A DNA stretch of 64,000 nt from Butyrivibrio sp. NC2007 (lineage in GTDB: Bacteria; Bacillota; Clostridia; Lachnospirales; Lachnospiraceae): assembly GCF_000421405.1 (NCBI RefSeq), contig NZ_ATWY01000010.1, forward strand, positions 84,619 to 148,618, in the 5' to 3' direction. Positions 8,542 to 17,661 of the stretch are shown here, one piece after another. Each line of letters starts with the position of its first letter. Positions within the stretch are counted from its first letter, which is position 1. The translations under genes and the position numbers were made by a program. The notes under the pieces were generated by a model. The model was given only the letters and a program-made list of their open reading frames with translations. It was not told the DNA's origin and did not search any database.

Positions 8542-9867
8542 TCAGAGAATATCTATATACTCACCATTCAAGGCCTTGTTCATGCTTCGTACAGCGCAGA
8601 ACTTACCGCACATGCTGCAGGTATCGCTGTGGTCATCCTCAGGCGCTCTGCTATCTCTTATAGCCTTGGCTGTAGCAGGATCAAGCGCCTCCAGCCACTG
8701 TGCATCCCAGTCCAGGTTCTTTCTGGCCTTAGCCATGCGATCATCTCTGTCTCTTGCTCCGGGAATTCCCTTTGCAATGTCCGCTGCGTGAGCTGCAATC
8801 TTGCTTGCTATGATTCCCTGATGTACATCATCCACATTAGGCAGAGCCAGATGTTCAGCGGGAGTTACATAGCACAAAAATGCTGCTCCGGAAGCAGCTG
8901 CGATAGCTCCTCCGATAGCTGCCGTGATGTGATCGTATCCCGGTGCTATGTCTGTCACAAGAGGTCCAAGAACATAGAAAGGAGCTCCCTTGCAGATAGT
9001 CTGCTGTATCTTCATGTTAGCTTCTATCTGATCCATGGGCACATGTCCCGGGCCTTCCACCATTACCTGAACATCTCTAGCCCATGCTCTCTCTGTGAGT
9101 TCTCCAAGCCTTATAAGCTCCTCTATCTGGCATATGTCAGTTGCATCAGCAAGACATCCCGGACGGCAAGCATCGCCAAGGCTTATGGTCACATCGTGTT
9201 CTCTGCATATCTCGAGAATCTCATCATAGTACTCGTAGAATGGATTCTCCTGACCCGTCATTGCCATCCATGCAAATACAAGGCTTCCTCCGCGGCTTAC
9301 TATGTTCATCTCTCTCTTGCCGTTTTTTATCTGCTCTATGGTATTTCTGCTGATTCCGCAGTGAAGGGTAACAAAGTCGACGCCATCCTCAGCATGGAGC
9401 CTGACAACGTCCACAAAGTCCTTAGCTGTCAGGGTTGCGAGATCTCTTTTGTAATGTATGACTGAATCATAGATAGGCACAGTACCTATCATCGCAGGGC
9501 ACGATGAACAAAGCTTTTGTCTAAAGGGCTGCGTATCACCGTGGCTTGAGAGATCCATGATAGCCTCAGCCCCCATGTCTACTGCTTTCATTACCTTCTT
9601 CATCTCTACGTCCAGATCCTTACAGTCTCTGCTAACTCCAAGATTGACGTTGATCTTGGTCTTTAGCATACTTCCGACTCCGTTGGGATCAATGCCTTTA
9701 TGATTCGGATTTGCGGGGATAACTACTTTCCCCTCTGCAACCATCTGCCTGATAAATTCCGTATCTCTGTTTTCTTTTTCTGCCACCACCTTCATTTCAG
9801 GCGTCACTATGCCTTTTCTGGCAGCCTCCATCTGTGTGGAATAAGGTCTTTCATTAACAAAGTTCAT
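8542..9867 (-). CDS. thiC: Phosphomethylpyrimidine synthase (HMP-P synthase)
   Basis: A radical-SAM enzyme that converts aminoimidazole ribotide to 4-amino-5-hydroxymethyl-2-methylpyrimidine phosphate, the pyrimidine half of thiamine. The 441-residue protein ends with the unusual C-terminal iron-sulfur motif CSMCGKFC (CX2CX4C). It contains the conserved [12 protein letters not shown] and [20 protein letters not shown] segments, and its length fits the short clostridial ThiC form. ATG 9867 has AGGAGAG upstream; a longer frame to 9906 overlaps thiD and lacks one. It is the last gene of the thiM/E-thiW-thiD-thiC operon. Confidence 0.95.
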   Translation of the reverse strand: MNFVNERPYSTQMEAARKGIVTPEMKVVAEKENRDTEFIRQMVAEGKVVIPANPNHKGIDPNGVGSMLKTKINVNLGVSRDCKDLDVEMKKVMKAVDMGAEAIMDLSSHGDTQPFRQKLCSSCPAMIGTVPIYDSVIHYKRDLATLTAKDFVDVVRLHAEDGVDFVTLHCGISRNTIEQIKNGKREMNIVSRGGSLVFAWMAMTGQENPFYEYYDEILEICREHDVTISLGDACRPGCLADATDICQIEELIRLGELTERAWARDVQVMVEGPGHVPMDQIEANMKIQQTICKGAPFYVLGPLVTDIAPGYDHITAAIGGAIAAASGAAFLCYVTPAEHLALPNVDDVHQGIIASKIAAHAADIAKGIPGARDRDDRMAKARKNLDWDAQWLEALDPATAKAIRDSRAPEDDHSDTCSMCGKFCAVRSMNKALNGEYIDIL

Positions 9868-9887
9868 ACACTCTCTCCTGATTGTTT

Positions 9888-10682
9888 TTATACAAATACA
9901 TGCCAAAGCGGCCCATGACCTGTTCCGAGGTCAAGCCCTTCTCTTATGGATTTATCAAGGTACTGCTTGGCATTTTTTATGCTGCTACAAATGTCACAGC
10001 CAAGTGCCAGGTAAGAAGCAATCGCGCTGGATAACGTACAGCCTGTTCCGTGGGTGTTTGGATTATCAACCCTCTCAGACTCGTACCAATAAAGCTTCCC
10101 TCCTGTTGTTGCAAGCACGTCACAGGATAGCTCATCACTTACCATATGACCACCTTTAACAAGGCAGTTGCAGCCATAAATCTCAGCAATCTTCACGGCT
10201 GCTCTTTCCATGTCTTCCCTGCTTTTTATCTCTCCTGCCCCCATAAGAACTTCTGCCTCAGGGATATTCGGTGTAATAAGATCTGCAAGCGGAATAAGTT
10301 TCTTGCAGAGCGTAGTGATCCCGTCTTCTTCCATTAGCCTTGCTCCGCTGGTTGCGACCATAACAGGATCAAGAACAATATTTTTCGCATTATAAAACTT
10401 TAGTCTGTCCGCGATAGCCTCTATAATGTCACTCTGAAAGGTCATTCCGATCTTGACTGCATCCGGAAAAATATCGGTAAACACCATATCCAGCTGATCC
10501 GAGAGCACCTCTATACTAACCTTCATTATGCTCTTTACTCCGGTGGTGTTCTGGGCCGTAACGGCTGTAATGGCACTCATTCCATATACTCCGCAGCCGT
10601 GCATGGTCTTAAGGTCGGCCTGGATTCCTGCTCCGCCGCTTGAATCACTTCCTGCTATCGTAAGCGCACACTTCTTTTTCAT
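9888..10682 (-). CDS. thiD: Bifunctional hydroxymethylpyrimidine kinase / phosphomethylpyrimidine kinase
   Basis: Phosphorylates HMP and HMP-P to HMP pyrophosphate. The 264-residue ribokinase-fold protein has the N-terminal substrate motif [17 protein letters not shown], the NIPEAEVL segment and the C-terminal anion-hole motif [14 protein letters not shown]. The start overlaps the end of thiW by four bases, indicating translational coupling. ThiC follows after 20 bases. Confidence 0.95.
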   Translation of the reverse strand: MKKKCALTIAGSDSSGGAGIQADLKTMHGCGVYGMSAITAVTAQNTTGVKSIMKVSIEVLSDQLDMVFTDIFPDAVKIGMTFQSDIIEAIADRLKFYNAKNIVLDPVMVATSGARLMEEDGITTLCKKLIPLADLITPNIPEAEVLMGAGEIKSREDMERAAVKIAEIYGCNCLVKGGHMVSDELSCDVLATTGGKLYWYESERVDNPNTHGTGCTLSSAIASYLALGCDICSSIKNAKQYLDKSIREGLDLGTGHGPLWHVFV

Positions 10683-11203
10683 CTTGCTACCCTGCTCTCT
10701 TTGAGCATGTTCTGAAGTTTCTCAAGGACATGATTCTGCTTGAGTACCGTGATAAGGACTGCTGCAATCAGCGTTCCGCCTACCGTGCTCACAAGGAAAG
10801 GTACTACATATACGCAAAGAGCCACCTCTTTTCCCATAACAAAAGCAGCAACCGGGTAAGCAAGTAAGCCTCCGATGATACCCGTTCCTATAATCTCAGC
10901 CACATATGTGAATGTGAGCTTACCTGTGTATTTGTAAACAAGTCCGCAGCAAAGAGCTCCGATCATGCTCCCCGGGAAAGCAAGAAGTGTTCCTGTCCCC
11001 AACAGGTTTCTGATAAGTGAGGTGCAGAAGGCAATTCCAACGCCATACCATGGTCCTAAGAATACCGCAGAGAGAACATTTACCATGTGCTGGATTGGAA
11101 AGCACTTTGATCCTCCAACCGGTATCGAAAATGTCGAGAGCACAACCGCCAGTGCCACAAACATTCCCGATAATACAAGCTTAACTACTGATTCTTTCTT
11201 CAT
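10679..11203 (-). CDS. thiW: ThiW, energy-coupling-factor S component for the thiamine thiazole precursor
   Basis: A 174-residue membrane protein with about five helices. The N-terminal segment [17 protein letters not shown] and the following [20 protein letters not shown] are characteristic of ThiW. ThiW is a substrate-binding component predicted to import hydroxyethylthiazole together with a shared ECF energising module, which is not in this window. It sits between the thiazole kinase/TMP synthase fusion and thiD, with 4-base overlaps on both sides. The context strongly supports thiazole salvage. Confidence 0.9.
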   Translation of the reverse strand: MKKESVVKLVLSGMFVALAVVLSTFSIPVGGSKCFPIQHMVNVLSAVFLGPWYGVGIAFCTSLIRNLLGTGTLLAFPGSMIGALCCGLVYKYTGKLTFTYVAEIIGTGIIGGLLAYPVAAFVMGKEVALCVYVVPFLVSTVGGTLIAAVLITVLKQNHVLEKLQNMLKESRVAR

Positions 11204-12657
11204 CCTAAAATCTCCTCCTTAGCCTTTTCCTTAAGGCTTTTTGTGTTTTCTTTTATATCAGAAGCACCAAAGATGCTTGATATCACTGCAATTCCGGATA
11301 GGCCAAGTCCCGATAAATGATGCAGGTTTTCACCCGTAATACCGCCGATGGCGACCACCGGAATCGGAATACTTGATGTGATCTCCCTATAGGTTTCAAG
11401 GTTCATCATGGGTTTTGCGTCCTTCTTTGTGTCTGACCCAAAGGCAGCTCCGACTCCCAGATAATCAGCTCCCAGCAAAAGAGCTCTCTTCGCCTCTTCA
11501 AGATTGTGGGCCGTGGCGCCGATTATGAAGTCCCTGCCAAGGACCTCTCTAGCCTTTTCTATTGACTCATCTTCAAGCCCTAAATGGACGCCTGCTGCCC
11601 CTACCACCCGGCATACTTCCACGTTGTCATTGATGATAAGAGGAATATCATAGTTCTCACATATCTGATTGACCTTGACCGCCGTTTTTATGTATTCAGT
11701 TGTGGTCATGTTTTTCTCCCGGAGCTGTATCATTGTTGCTCCGCCCAGAATGGCCTGTTCAACAGCCTCCGACAGACTTATTTCCCCCTGAAGGATATCC
11801 CTGTTGGTTATTGCATACAAAAACGTATCAAGTCTTCTAAAACGATCTCTCCTGCTAAGCCTTGTAAGACTCAGCTGATCGATGAGAGCATTCTTGTACT
11901 CCATAGTCCCAAGTCTTTTTTCATTTTGGCAAAAGAGCTCTGCCCTGGCGGCGTTTATCTGATAAAGTAAAACGCCTTCCCTGATGGCATTTACATAATC
12001 ATCTGTCTCGTCTTCTTTCTTGGCAGCTCCAAGGTATGAGCCGATTATGGCGCTCATCATACATCCTGCTCCGGTAAAGAGCTTTTGCATGCTGCTGCCA
12101 CCGGGTAGTTTATAGATCAGATTTGAAGAAGCATCTGCGATCAGCACGTTTTCTCCGCTTACAACGACCACAGCCTTTGTTGCTTTGGAGAGACTTAGCA
12201 AATCTTTTTTAGGCAAACGGCTCCCAGTATCTTCCACACCGGCAAATACCTGCGTAACTTTCTCTCCTTTAGAGATACCGAGTATTTCGCATATCGCCTT
12301 AATTTCCGATGCGTTTCCTCTGATGCAGGCAAAGTGAACTTTTGCCAAAAGCTCTTTTAACATATCTCTTCGAAAGTCAGTTGCACCGGCACCTACCGGG
12401 TCAAGGGCAATAGGTATACTCAGCTCATTAGCTCTTTTACCTGATGATAAAAAGACCTTCAGCCTCTCCGGTGACGGCGTTCCGGTGTTGATAACAAGGC
12501 CATCGCAGTTCTCTGTTATCTGCGCACACTCGCACAGGGCATCTCCTCCTATGGCCGTAGCTCCTACGGAAAGACATGCATTTACCACGTCACAAGCAGT
12601 AATGTAGTTGGTTAAGATGTGTATTTGCGGGCGAATTTCCCAAAGATCATAAGTCAT
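11200..12657 (-). CDS. thiM-thiE: ThiM-ThiE fusion: hydroxyethylthiazole kinase and thiamine-phosphate synthase
   Basis: A 485-residue bifunctional enzyme. Residues 1-270 are a ribokinase-like ThiM domain (ILTNYITACDVVN at the start, ALDPVGAGATDFR near 88, TGAGCMMSAIIGSYLG near 195). Residues about 278-485 are a TIM-barrel ThiE domain with RFRRLDTFLYAITNRD, QLREKNMTTTEY, GAAGVHLG and the phosphate-binding PVVAIGGI segment. Together they phosphorylate the thiazole and join it to HMP-PP. Fungal fusions have the opposite domain order. The ribosome binding site before ATG 12657 is weak, which may matter for riboswitch control. First gene behind the TPP riboswitch. Confidence 0.93.
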   Translation of the reverse strand: MTYDLWEIRPQIHILTNYITACDVVNACLSVGATAIGGDALCECAQITENCDGLVINTGTPSPERLKVFLSSGKRANELSIPIALDPVGAGATDFRRDMLKELLAKVHFACIRGNASEIKAICEILGISKGEKVTQVFAGVEDTGSRLPKKDLLSLSKATKAVVVVSGENVLIADASSNLIYKLPGGSSMQKLFTGAGCMMSAIIGSYLGAAKKEDETDDYVNAIREGVLLYQINAARAELFCQNEKRLGTMEYKNALIDQLSLTRLSRRDRFRRLDTFLYAITNRDILQGEISLSEAVEQAILGGATMIQLREKNMTTTEYIKTAVKVNQICENYDIPLIINDNVEVCRVVGAAGVHLGLEDESIEKAREVLGRDFIIGATAHNLEEAKRALLLGADYLGVGAAFGSDTKKDAKPMMNLETYREITSSIPIPVVAIGGITGENLHHLSGLGLSGIAVISSIFGASDIKENTKSLKEKAKEEILG

Positions 12658-12714
12658 ATCAATTACGTTTGATCATGACTGAGAGAGTTTTAGCACATTC
12701 TGTCAGATGGACAT

Positions 12715-12743
12715 AAAAAAGCGCCATCTGATACAGATGACGC
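12715..12743 (-). terminator. Terminator of the TPP riboswitch expression platform
   Basis: On the minus strand a 10-bp stem (GCGTCATCTG with CAGATGGCGC, one G-U pair) is followed by six T residues. It lies directly after the aptamer and before thiM-thiE. Such placement suggests that TPP binding promotes termination. Confidence 0.88.
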
Positions 12744-12761
12744 TAATTACGCTTAACTAAT

Positions 12762-12845
12762 TGACGATTCCTACGTTGGCATTATCCAAATCAGGTTTAG
12801 GGTCGTGCTCATGCACCTCTCAGCCATTATCAGCTCCCCTTGTCC
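12762..12845 (-). promoter_or_regulatory. TPP (THI-box) riboswitch aptamer
   Basis: Minus-strand sequence carries the THI-box core in the right order: GGGGAGC, then GGCTGAGA (plus-strand 12816-12823), then ACCCT, ACCTGAT (12790-12796), GGATAATGCCA and CGTAGGAA. The aptamer is between the end of pepT and the thiamine operon and is followed by a hairpin terminator. It should repress thiM-thiE, thiW, thiD and thiC when TPP is plentiful. Confidence 0.95.
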
Positions 12846-12882
12846 GGTATTTTGTTGTGTTTGCAGGCCTTTGCGACCTTCA

Positions 12883-12912
12883 GTTATAGAATATATCACG
12901 CATTGTCGGCAA
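12883..12912 (-). promoter_or_regulatory. Probable promoter for the thiamine operon
   Basis: TTGCCG (12912-12907) and TATAAC (12888-12883) on the minus strand are 18 bases apart. The -35 box lies within the last codons of pepT, and transcription would begin just ahead of the riboswitch. Confidence 0.5.
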
Positions 12913-14158
12913 TAGCAAGAGCACTTTCGCAGATATTCAGCAATATCTCTACATTTTTTACCATGGACTGTATTGGTACATACTCAAATCTTCCGTGGGC
13001 GTTTTCATAACCTGCTGAAAGATTCGGGCACGGAAGGCCTCTGAATGAAAGGGCTGCTCCGTCGGTCCCTCCCCTGAAGGGCTCGCAGACAGGTTCTATA
13101 CCTGCTTCCTTTATCGCATCCTTTAAGATGTCTATCATGAACGGAACGTCCTTCAGAACTTCCTTCATGTTGCTGTACTGATGGATAACCGTAAGCTTCA
13201 CGCGGTCATCTCCATAGTCTGCTCCCAGCTTGTCTGCGCACTTCTTAAGGAAGTCTTCGCGCTTTTTGAAATTATCGTGGTCAAAGTCGCGGACAAGAAG
13301 CCTTACCCTTGCATGCTCGCAGTCGCTCTCGCAGGAGATCAGGTGATAAAAGCCTTCCACTCCTTCGGTATACTGGGGCTTTTCTTTCTTTGGCAGCATA
13401 GCCATAAGCTCAGCTGCCATATCAACTGCATTTACCATGATGCCTTTGGCTGTTCCCGTATGTACGCTTCTGCCTGTAAACTCAAACACCGCTTCCGATG
13501 CATTAAAGGTCTCATCCTCATACCAGCCAAGATGATCACCATCTAAAGTGTAAGCTACCTTTGCTCCAAACCTCTCAAAATCCAGGTCCCTTGCAAGTCC
13601 ACCAACCTCCTCATCGGGGGTAAACGCAATGCATATGTCCCCATGCTTTACATCGCTATGATCAACCAGATACTGGGCAAAAGACATGATGGCTGCAATC
13701 GAAGCCTTGTCATCCCCTCCAAGCAGTGTTGTTCCGTCCGTCAGTATAAGGTCCTGTCCTATGTACATACTAAGGTTTGAATAGTCTGAAGCCTTCATTA
13801 CGATGTTCTTCTCTTTATTAAGAACTATGTCTCCGCCATCGTAGTTTTCCAAAACCCAGGGCTTAACATTTGTTCCGCTGGCATCGGGAGCTGTATCAAT
13901 ATGGGCAATGAATCCTATAGGCATTACCTGACTATCCTGCACATTTGAAGGAATTCTGCCATATACAACGCATCCTTTTTCATCCATATAAACATCGGAT
14001 ACGCCTATGCTTATAAGCTCATCCTTAAGCACACGTGCAAGGTCTTTTTGCTTCTCTGTTGTTGGCCAGTGCCCGGTATATTCCGCCGACTGAGTATCGA
14101 TCTTTGCATATCTGATCAGTCTTTCTTTTACCTGCTCATAAACTTCATTATTGTTCAT
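12896..14158 (-). CDS. pepT: Peptidase T (tripeptide aminopeptidase, M20 family)
   Basis: A 420-residue zinc-dependent cytoplasmic exopeptidase that removes N-terminal residues from tripeptides. Metal and catalytic motifs are visible: AHIDTAPD (first His/Asp pair), LGGDDKAS (bridging Asp), TPDEEVG (catalytic Glu and metal Glu), YTLDGD and the C-terminal RGGTDGA and NLSAGYENAHG. Length matches PepT. It begins three bases after the asparaginase stop and appears to be the last gene of the TetR-dehydratase-asparaginase-PepT operon. Confidence 0.94.
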   Translation of the reverse strand: MNNNEVYEQVKERLIRYAKIDTQSAEYTGHWPTTEKQKDLARVLKDELISIGVSDVYMDEKGCVVYGRIPSNVQDSQVMPIGFIAHIDTAPDASGTNVKPWVLENYDGGDIVLNKEKNIVMKASDYSNLSMYIGQDLILTDGTTLLGGDDKASIAAIMSFAQYLVDHSDVKHGDICIAFTPDEEVGGLARDLDFERFGAKVAYTLDGDHLGWYEDETFNASEAVFEFTGRSVHTGTAKGIMVNAVDMAAELMAMLPKKEKPQYTEGVEGFYHLISCESDCEHARVRLLVRDFDHDNFKKREDFLKKCADKLGADYGDDRVKLTVIHQYSNMKEVLKDVPFMIDILKDAIKEAGIEPVCEPFRGGTDGAALSFRGLPCPNLSAGYENAHGRFEYVPIQSMVKNVEILLNICESALAIADNA

Positions 14159-14161
14159 ATG

Positions 14162-15154
14162 TTACGCCATTTCTCCTGCTACATTTATAGAATAATTATC
14201 ACGTATTTCTTTTACATCCTCAGTCAGTCCAAGTATCCACATGAGCTTTGTAAGGGCTGCTTCTGTTGTCATGTCGTGAGCTTCAAGTGCACCGATTTCA
14301 AGAGCTCTTTTACCTGTTTCATAGACATCCATCTTGGTGCCTTCGTACCGGCACTGGGTTCCGACAACCACTGTGATTCCGCTCTGAATAAGCTTGTCCA
14401 ATGCTCCTATGAAGTCATGCTTGATAAAAGGCATTCCTCCGATTCCATAGGCTTCGATATATATTCCCTTATATCCCTGATCAGCAATTGATTCGATGAA
14501 GCTCCTGTGTATTCCGGGGAACATTTTGATCATGCAGACCTTGTCTGAATAGGTATCTGTAAGTTTGAAAATCCCTGTTCTCTCCGGAACTGCCGACGTA
14601 TCAATCTTCATTCCAAGTGAGCTTATAGTAGCGATGTTAGGATAATTGATACTTTCAAACGCATCGAAACTAAGTGACCTTACTTTTGAAGCCCTGCATC
14701 CGAGCATTACTTTTCTGTTAAATGCCACAAAAACACCCGGTATCTGGCTGGCTGCCATATGAATGGCGCATCTGCAATTTTCCATCGCATCAGCAACAGG
14801 ATTAGTGATAGAAAGCTGCGAGCCCGTTATTACAACGGGAATATTTATGTTCCTCAGCATATATGAGAGCATAGACGAGGTATATGCCAGTGTATCCGTG
14901 CCATGGATCACTACAATTCCATCATAGTCGTTACGGCACTGGCTTATTCTTTTTGCCAGCAAGCTCCAGTCTTCCGGGAAAATATTTGCACTGTCCACTG
15001 AGCAAAAGTCCTCAATCTCAATATCAGTATCTCCCGATACCATCTGAAGCTCTTTTTGCATGTCATGGATTGAAAGTCCCGGTATAAGGCCGTTACTCTT
15101 CATTACGGCAGACAATGTTCCGCCTGTATTTATGATCAATATTTTTCTACTCAT
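14162..15154 (-). CDS. ansA: Type I (cytoplasmic) L-asparaginase
   Basis: Hydrolyses L-asparagine to aspartate and ammonia. The 330-residue protein has both asparaginase threonine motifs: INTGGTLS near residue 8 (nucleophile Thr) and VVIHGTDTLAYT near residue 84 (Thr-Asp of the second catalytic site). There is no signal peptide, so it is cytoplasmic, and its length fits type I. It follows the dehydratase gene by 15 bases and precedes pepT by three, so peptide and amino-acid degradation may be coordinated here. Confidence 0.92.
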   Translation of the reverse strand: MSRKILIINTGGTLSAVMKSNGLIPGLSIHDMQKELQMVSGDTDIEIEDFCSVDSANIFPEDWSLLAKRISQCRNDYDGIVVIHGTDTLAYTSSMLSYMLRNINIPVVITGSQLSITNPVADAMENCRCAIHMAASQIPGVFVAFNRKVMLGCRASKVRSLSFDAFESINYPNIATISSLGMKIDTSAVPERTGIFKLTDTYSDKVCMIKMFPGIHRSFIESIADQGYKGIYIEAYGIGGMPFIKHDFIGALDKLIQSGITVVVGTQCRYEGTKMDVYETGKRALEIGALEAHDMTTEAALTKLMWILGLTEDVKEIRDNYSINVAGEMA

Positions 15155-15169
15155 TTTTACTCCTCAGCA

Positions 15170-16912
15170 TTACTCTAAATATGCGCCTTTCATTGGACTT
15201 ACGGCGTGATTGGCAAAGAGCTTTAATACGCCTTTGGTGTATCTTCTCTTTCGTGGCATCCAGCTCTCTCTGCGCTTTTTAAGGATTTCTTCTATCTCTT
15301 CAGGAGTTTTTCTCTCTCCCTTGATGCCAACGATATTTAGCTTTCGCTCCATCACATCAAGTTCTATGAGATCTCCCTCCTCGACAAGAGCAATAGGTCC
15401 ACCCGATGCTGCTTCCGGAGAACAGTGACCAATTACAGGGCCTGTAGATGCTCCGGAGAATCTTCCGTCAGTTATAAGCGCTATGGACCTTCCCAGCTCT
15501 TTATCCGAGCTGATGGCTTCAGATGTATAGAACATCTCAGGCATTCCGCTGCCTTTAGGTCCTTCATATCTTATAAATACCGCATCATTTTTCTGCACCT
15601 TGTGGTGAAGCACTGCATCAAGACATTCCTCTTCAGAATCAAAAGGTCTGGCATAAAGAACAGCCTTCATCATCTCTCTTGGACATGCTGTATGCTTTAT
15701 TACGGCGCCTTCGGGTGCGAGATTTCCTTTGAGAATCACGATGCTTCCATCCGTACCTATGGGATCAGTATATGGTCTTATTATATCTTCTCTTGAAACT
15801 GTAATGCCATAACGTCTACAAAAGTCTGAAAGGCCAAGTTCGCACTTCTCATAATAGCCGTTTTTCTTTAGTTCTTCCAGATTTTCTAAAAGAGTCTTAC
15901 CTGAAATGGTCATTACATCAAGATGAAGTTGGTCTTTGATTTCCTCCATGATCCTCGGAACACCGCCTGCATAGTGGAAGCACTCAGCCGGCCAATGGCC
16001 TGCAGGTCTTATATTCAATATGTAATGGGCTCCCCTGTGAAGCCTGTCAAAAGTATCACCGTCTATCTCAATACCAAGTTCATGTGCAATTGCCGGCAGA
16101 TGCATCAGAGCGTTTGTGGATCCTGAAATAGCAGCATGGACCAGAATAGCATTTTCAAAGCTATTTAGGCTTAAGATATTCGATGGACGCATATCATTAG
16201 AGCCTGCCATTTCTACTGCTCGCTGTCCTGATCTGTAAGCGCAGCTTCTTATCTCTTCCCCATCCGCAGGTAAAAGCGCACTGCCCGGAAGCGCAAGTCC
16301 CAAAGCCTCTGCCATTATCTGCATGGTTGATGCTGTTCCTATAAAAGAGCATGCTCCGCACCCGGGACATGCATTTGACTTAGCCCAGTCAAGCTCATCC
16401 CGTCCTATCTCGCCTCTCTCAAACTTTGCACTGTACATACCGAGCTGTTCCAGAGTCAGCATCTTAGGTCCGGCCTTCATTACACCTCCCGGTACAAAAA
16501 CCGAAGGTATATCAACTCTGAGCATTCCCATCAGGTTTCCCGGAACCGACTTATCACAGCTTGCCAGAAAAACTCCTGCATCAAAGGGCGTAGCATTTGC
16601 TTGGATCTCAATCATGTTTGCCATCATCTCCCTGCTGGCAAGGCTGTAATTGATCCCGTCTGTCCCCTGGCTCTCTCCGTCACACATATCGGTGCAAAAA
16701 TACCTGGCTCCATGGGCGCCTTTGCTCTCAATTCCCTTAATAACTTCAGCAGTGAGATTGTTAAGGTGTACACTGCCCGGATGGCTGTCTCCGACGCTGC
16801 TCTCTACATAAATCTGAGGCTTTGAAAGATCCTCCTTTTTCCACCCCGTTCCAATCCGCAGTGGATCAAGCTCCGGCGCAAGTTCTCTCATTTTCTGGCT
16901 CTGAAGATTCAT
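15170..16912 (-). CDS. IlvD/Edd family dehydratase (dihydroxy-acid or sugar-acid dehydratase)
   Basis: A 580-residue Fe-S hydro-lyase of the IlvD/Edd superfamily. Ligand cysteines are visible in FCTDMCDGESQGTDG, LASCDKSVPGN and NACPGCGACSF; TDGRFSGAS near the C-terminus is also a family hallmark. It could be dihydroxy-acid dehydratase of branched-chain synthesis. However, no other ilv genes are adjacent, and it is grouped with a TetR regulator, asparaginase and PepT, so a sugar-acid substrate is equally possible. ATG 16912 has AGGAG nine bases upstream; the ATG three codons earlier overlaps that site and is less likely. Confidence 0.82.
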   Translation of the reverse strand: MNLQSQKMRELAPELDPLRIGTGWKKEDLSKPQIYVESSVGDSHPGSVHLNNLTAEVIKGIESKGAHGARYFCTDMCDGESQGTDGINYSLASREMMANMIEIQANATPFDAGVFLASCDKSVPGNLMGMLRVDIPSVFVPGGVMKAGPKMLTLEQLGMYSAKFERGEIGRDELDWAKSNACPGCGACSFIGTASTMQIMAEALGLALPGSALLPADGEEIRSCAYRSGQRAVEMAGSNDMRPSNILSLNSFENAILVHAAISGSTNALMHLPAIAHELGIEIDGDTFDRLHRGAHYILNIRPAGHWPAECFHYAGGVPRIMEEIKDQLHLDVMTISGKTLLENLEELKKNGYYEKCELGLSDFCRRYGITVSREDIIRPYTDPIGTDGSIVILKGNLAPEGAVIKHTACPREMMKAVLYARPFDSEEECLDAVLHHKVQKNDAVFIRYEGPKGSGMPEMFYTSEAISSDKELGRSIALITDGRFSGASTGPVIGHCSPEAASGGPIALVEEGDLIELDVMERKLNIVGIKGERKTPEEIEEILKKRRESWMPRKRRYTKGVLKLFANHAVSPMKGAYLE

Positions 16913-16961
16913 ATTTTTCATCTCCTGTCGTCCTTATGTCTATCGATGTAAGTTCCATGCA

Positions 16962-17510
16962 TTAAAAAAGATTTTCCATATATGGCTTTAGCATATCCAT
17001 AAGAAGATCTGTGGCTTCCTCAGGAGAAGTGTCCGGATAGCTTCTTATCCACAGGTCCATAACTCCAAGAAAGCCTGATACCAGAAATCTTATCAGAATA
17101 TCTGCTTCTTTTCCTTTCTTAAAAGATGTATGATCAACTGCAATCTTAACCTGTTCCTCAACAGCAGACTCCATCTTTTTTAGAAGAGCCCCGTTCTTAT
17201 CGTTTTCCAGAAGCAGTTTATATATCTCTTTATTCTCTCCAAGATAATTAAAGATCATCTGAAGAGAGTCTCTTTTTATCTTTATCTCTTCGCTTCCACT
17301 GCACTGTGTAAGCATCTCATCCACGTAACTGTCAATGCAATAGTCCATCAGATGATACTTATCCTCAAAGTGCAGATACACTGTGCCTCTGTTAATATCC
17401 GCTTCATCAGCTATATCCTGAATTGTGATCTTCTCGAAACCTTTTTCCTTAAGAAGCTTTAGAAACGCATTTAATATGAGCTTTCTTGTCTTTGCAACTC
17501 TTCTGTCCAT
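16962..17510 (-). CDS. TetR family transcriptional regulator
   Basis: A 182-residue repressor. The N-terminal helix-turn-helix is clear (TRKLILNAFLKLLKEKGFEK then ITIQDIADEADINRGTVYLHF); the C-terminal ligand domain is divergent and unassigned. ATG 17510 follows GAGGAAAT. It lies upstream of the dehydratase operon on the same strand and divergent from the ketopantoate-reductase-like gene at 17662, so it may control one or both. Ligand unknown. Confidence 0.88.
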   Translation of the reverse strand: MDRRVAKTRKLILNAFLKLLKEKGFEKITIQDIADEADINRGTVYLHFEDKYHLMDYCIDSYVDEMLTQCSGSEEIKIKRDSLQMIFNYLGENKEIYKLLLENDKNGALLKKMESAVEEQVKIAVDHTSFKKGKEADILIRFLVSGFLGVMDLWIRSYPDTSPEEATDLLMDMLKPYMENLF

Positions 17511-17534
17511 ATTTCCTCTTTCTGAACAATTTGA

Positions 17535-17640
17535 CTCTATCTGTTGATTATCCAACATTTACAGGAACAATAGCTATTGCAGGTGCTATTTATCAACTAT
17601 ATGATGACGATAACACACAGGTGTCTATAAATCAACAAAT
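17535..17640. promoter_or_regulatory. Divergent regulatory region with repeated TGTTGAT-like half-sites
   Basis: Between the TetR and reductase genes there are three similar blocks: TGTTGATTATCCAACA near 17541 (its ends are inverted TGTTG/CAACA), TTTATCAACTA near 17589, and TATAAATCAACAAATG near 17622. They are candidate operators for the adjacent TetR protein. A TATAAA-like -10 for the plus-strand gene overlaps the third block. Confidence 0.45.
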
Positions 17641-17661
17641 GTTCATAAAGGAGTTTTGATC

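Noticed and set aside
8629..9465. A 278-codon plus-strand open frame
   Set aside because: It lies entirely opposite thiC, which has clear motifs, and its translation has no recognisable domain or start signal.
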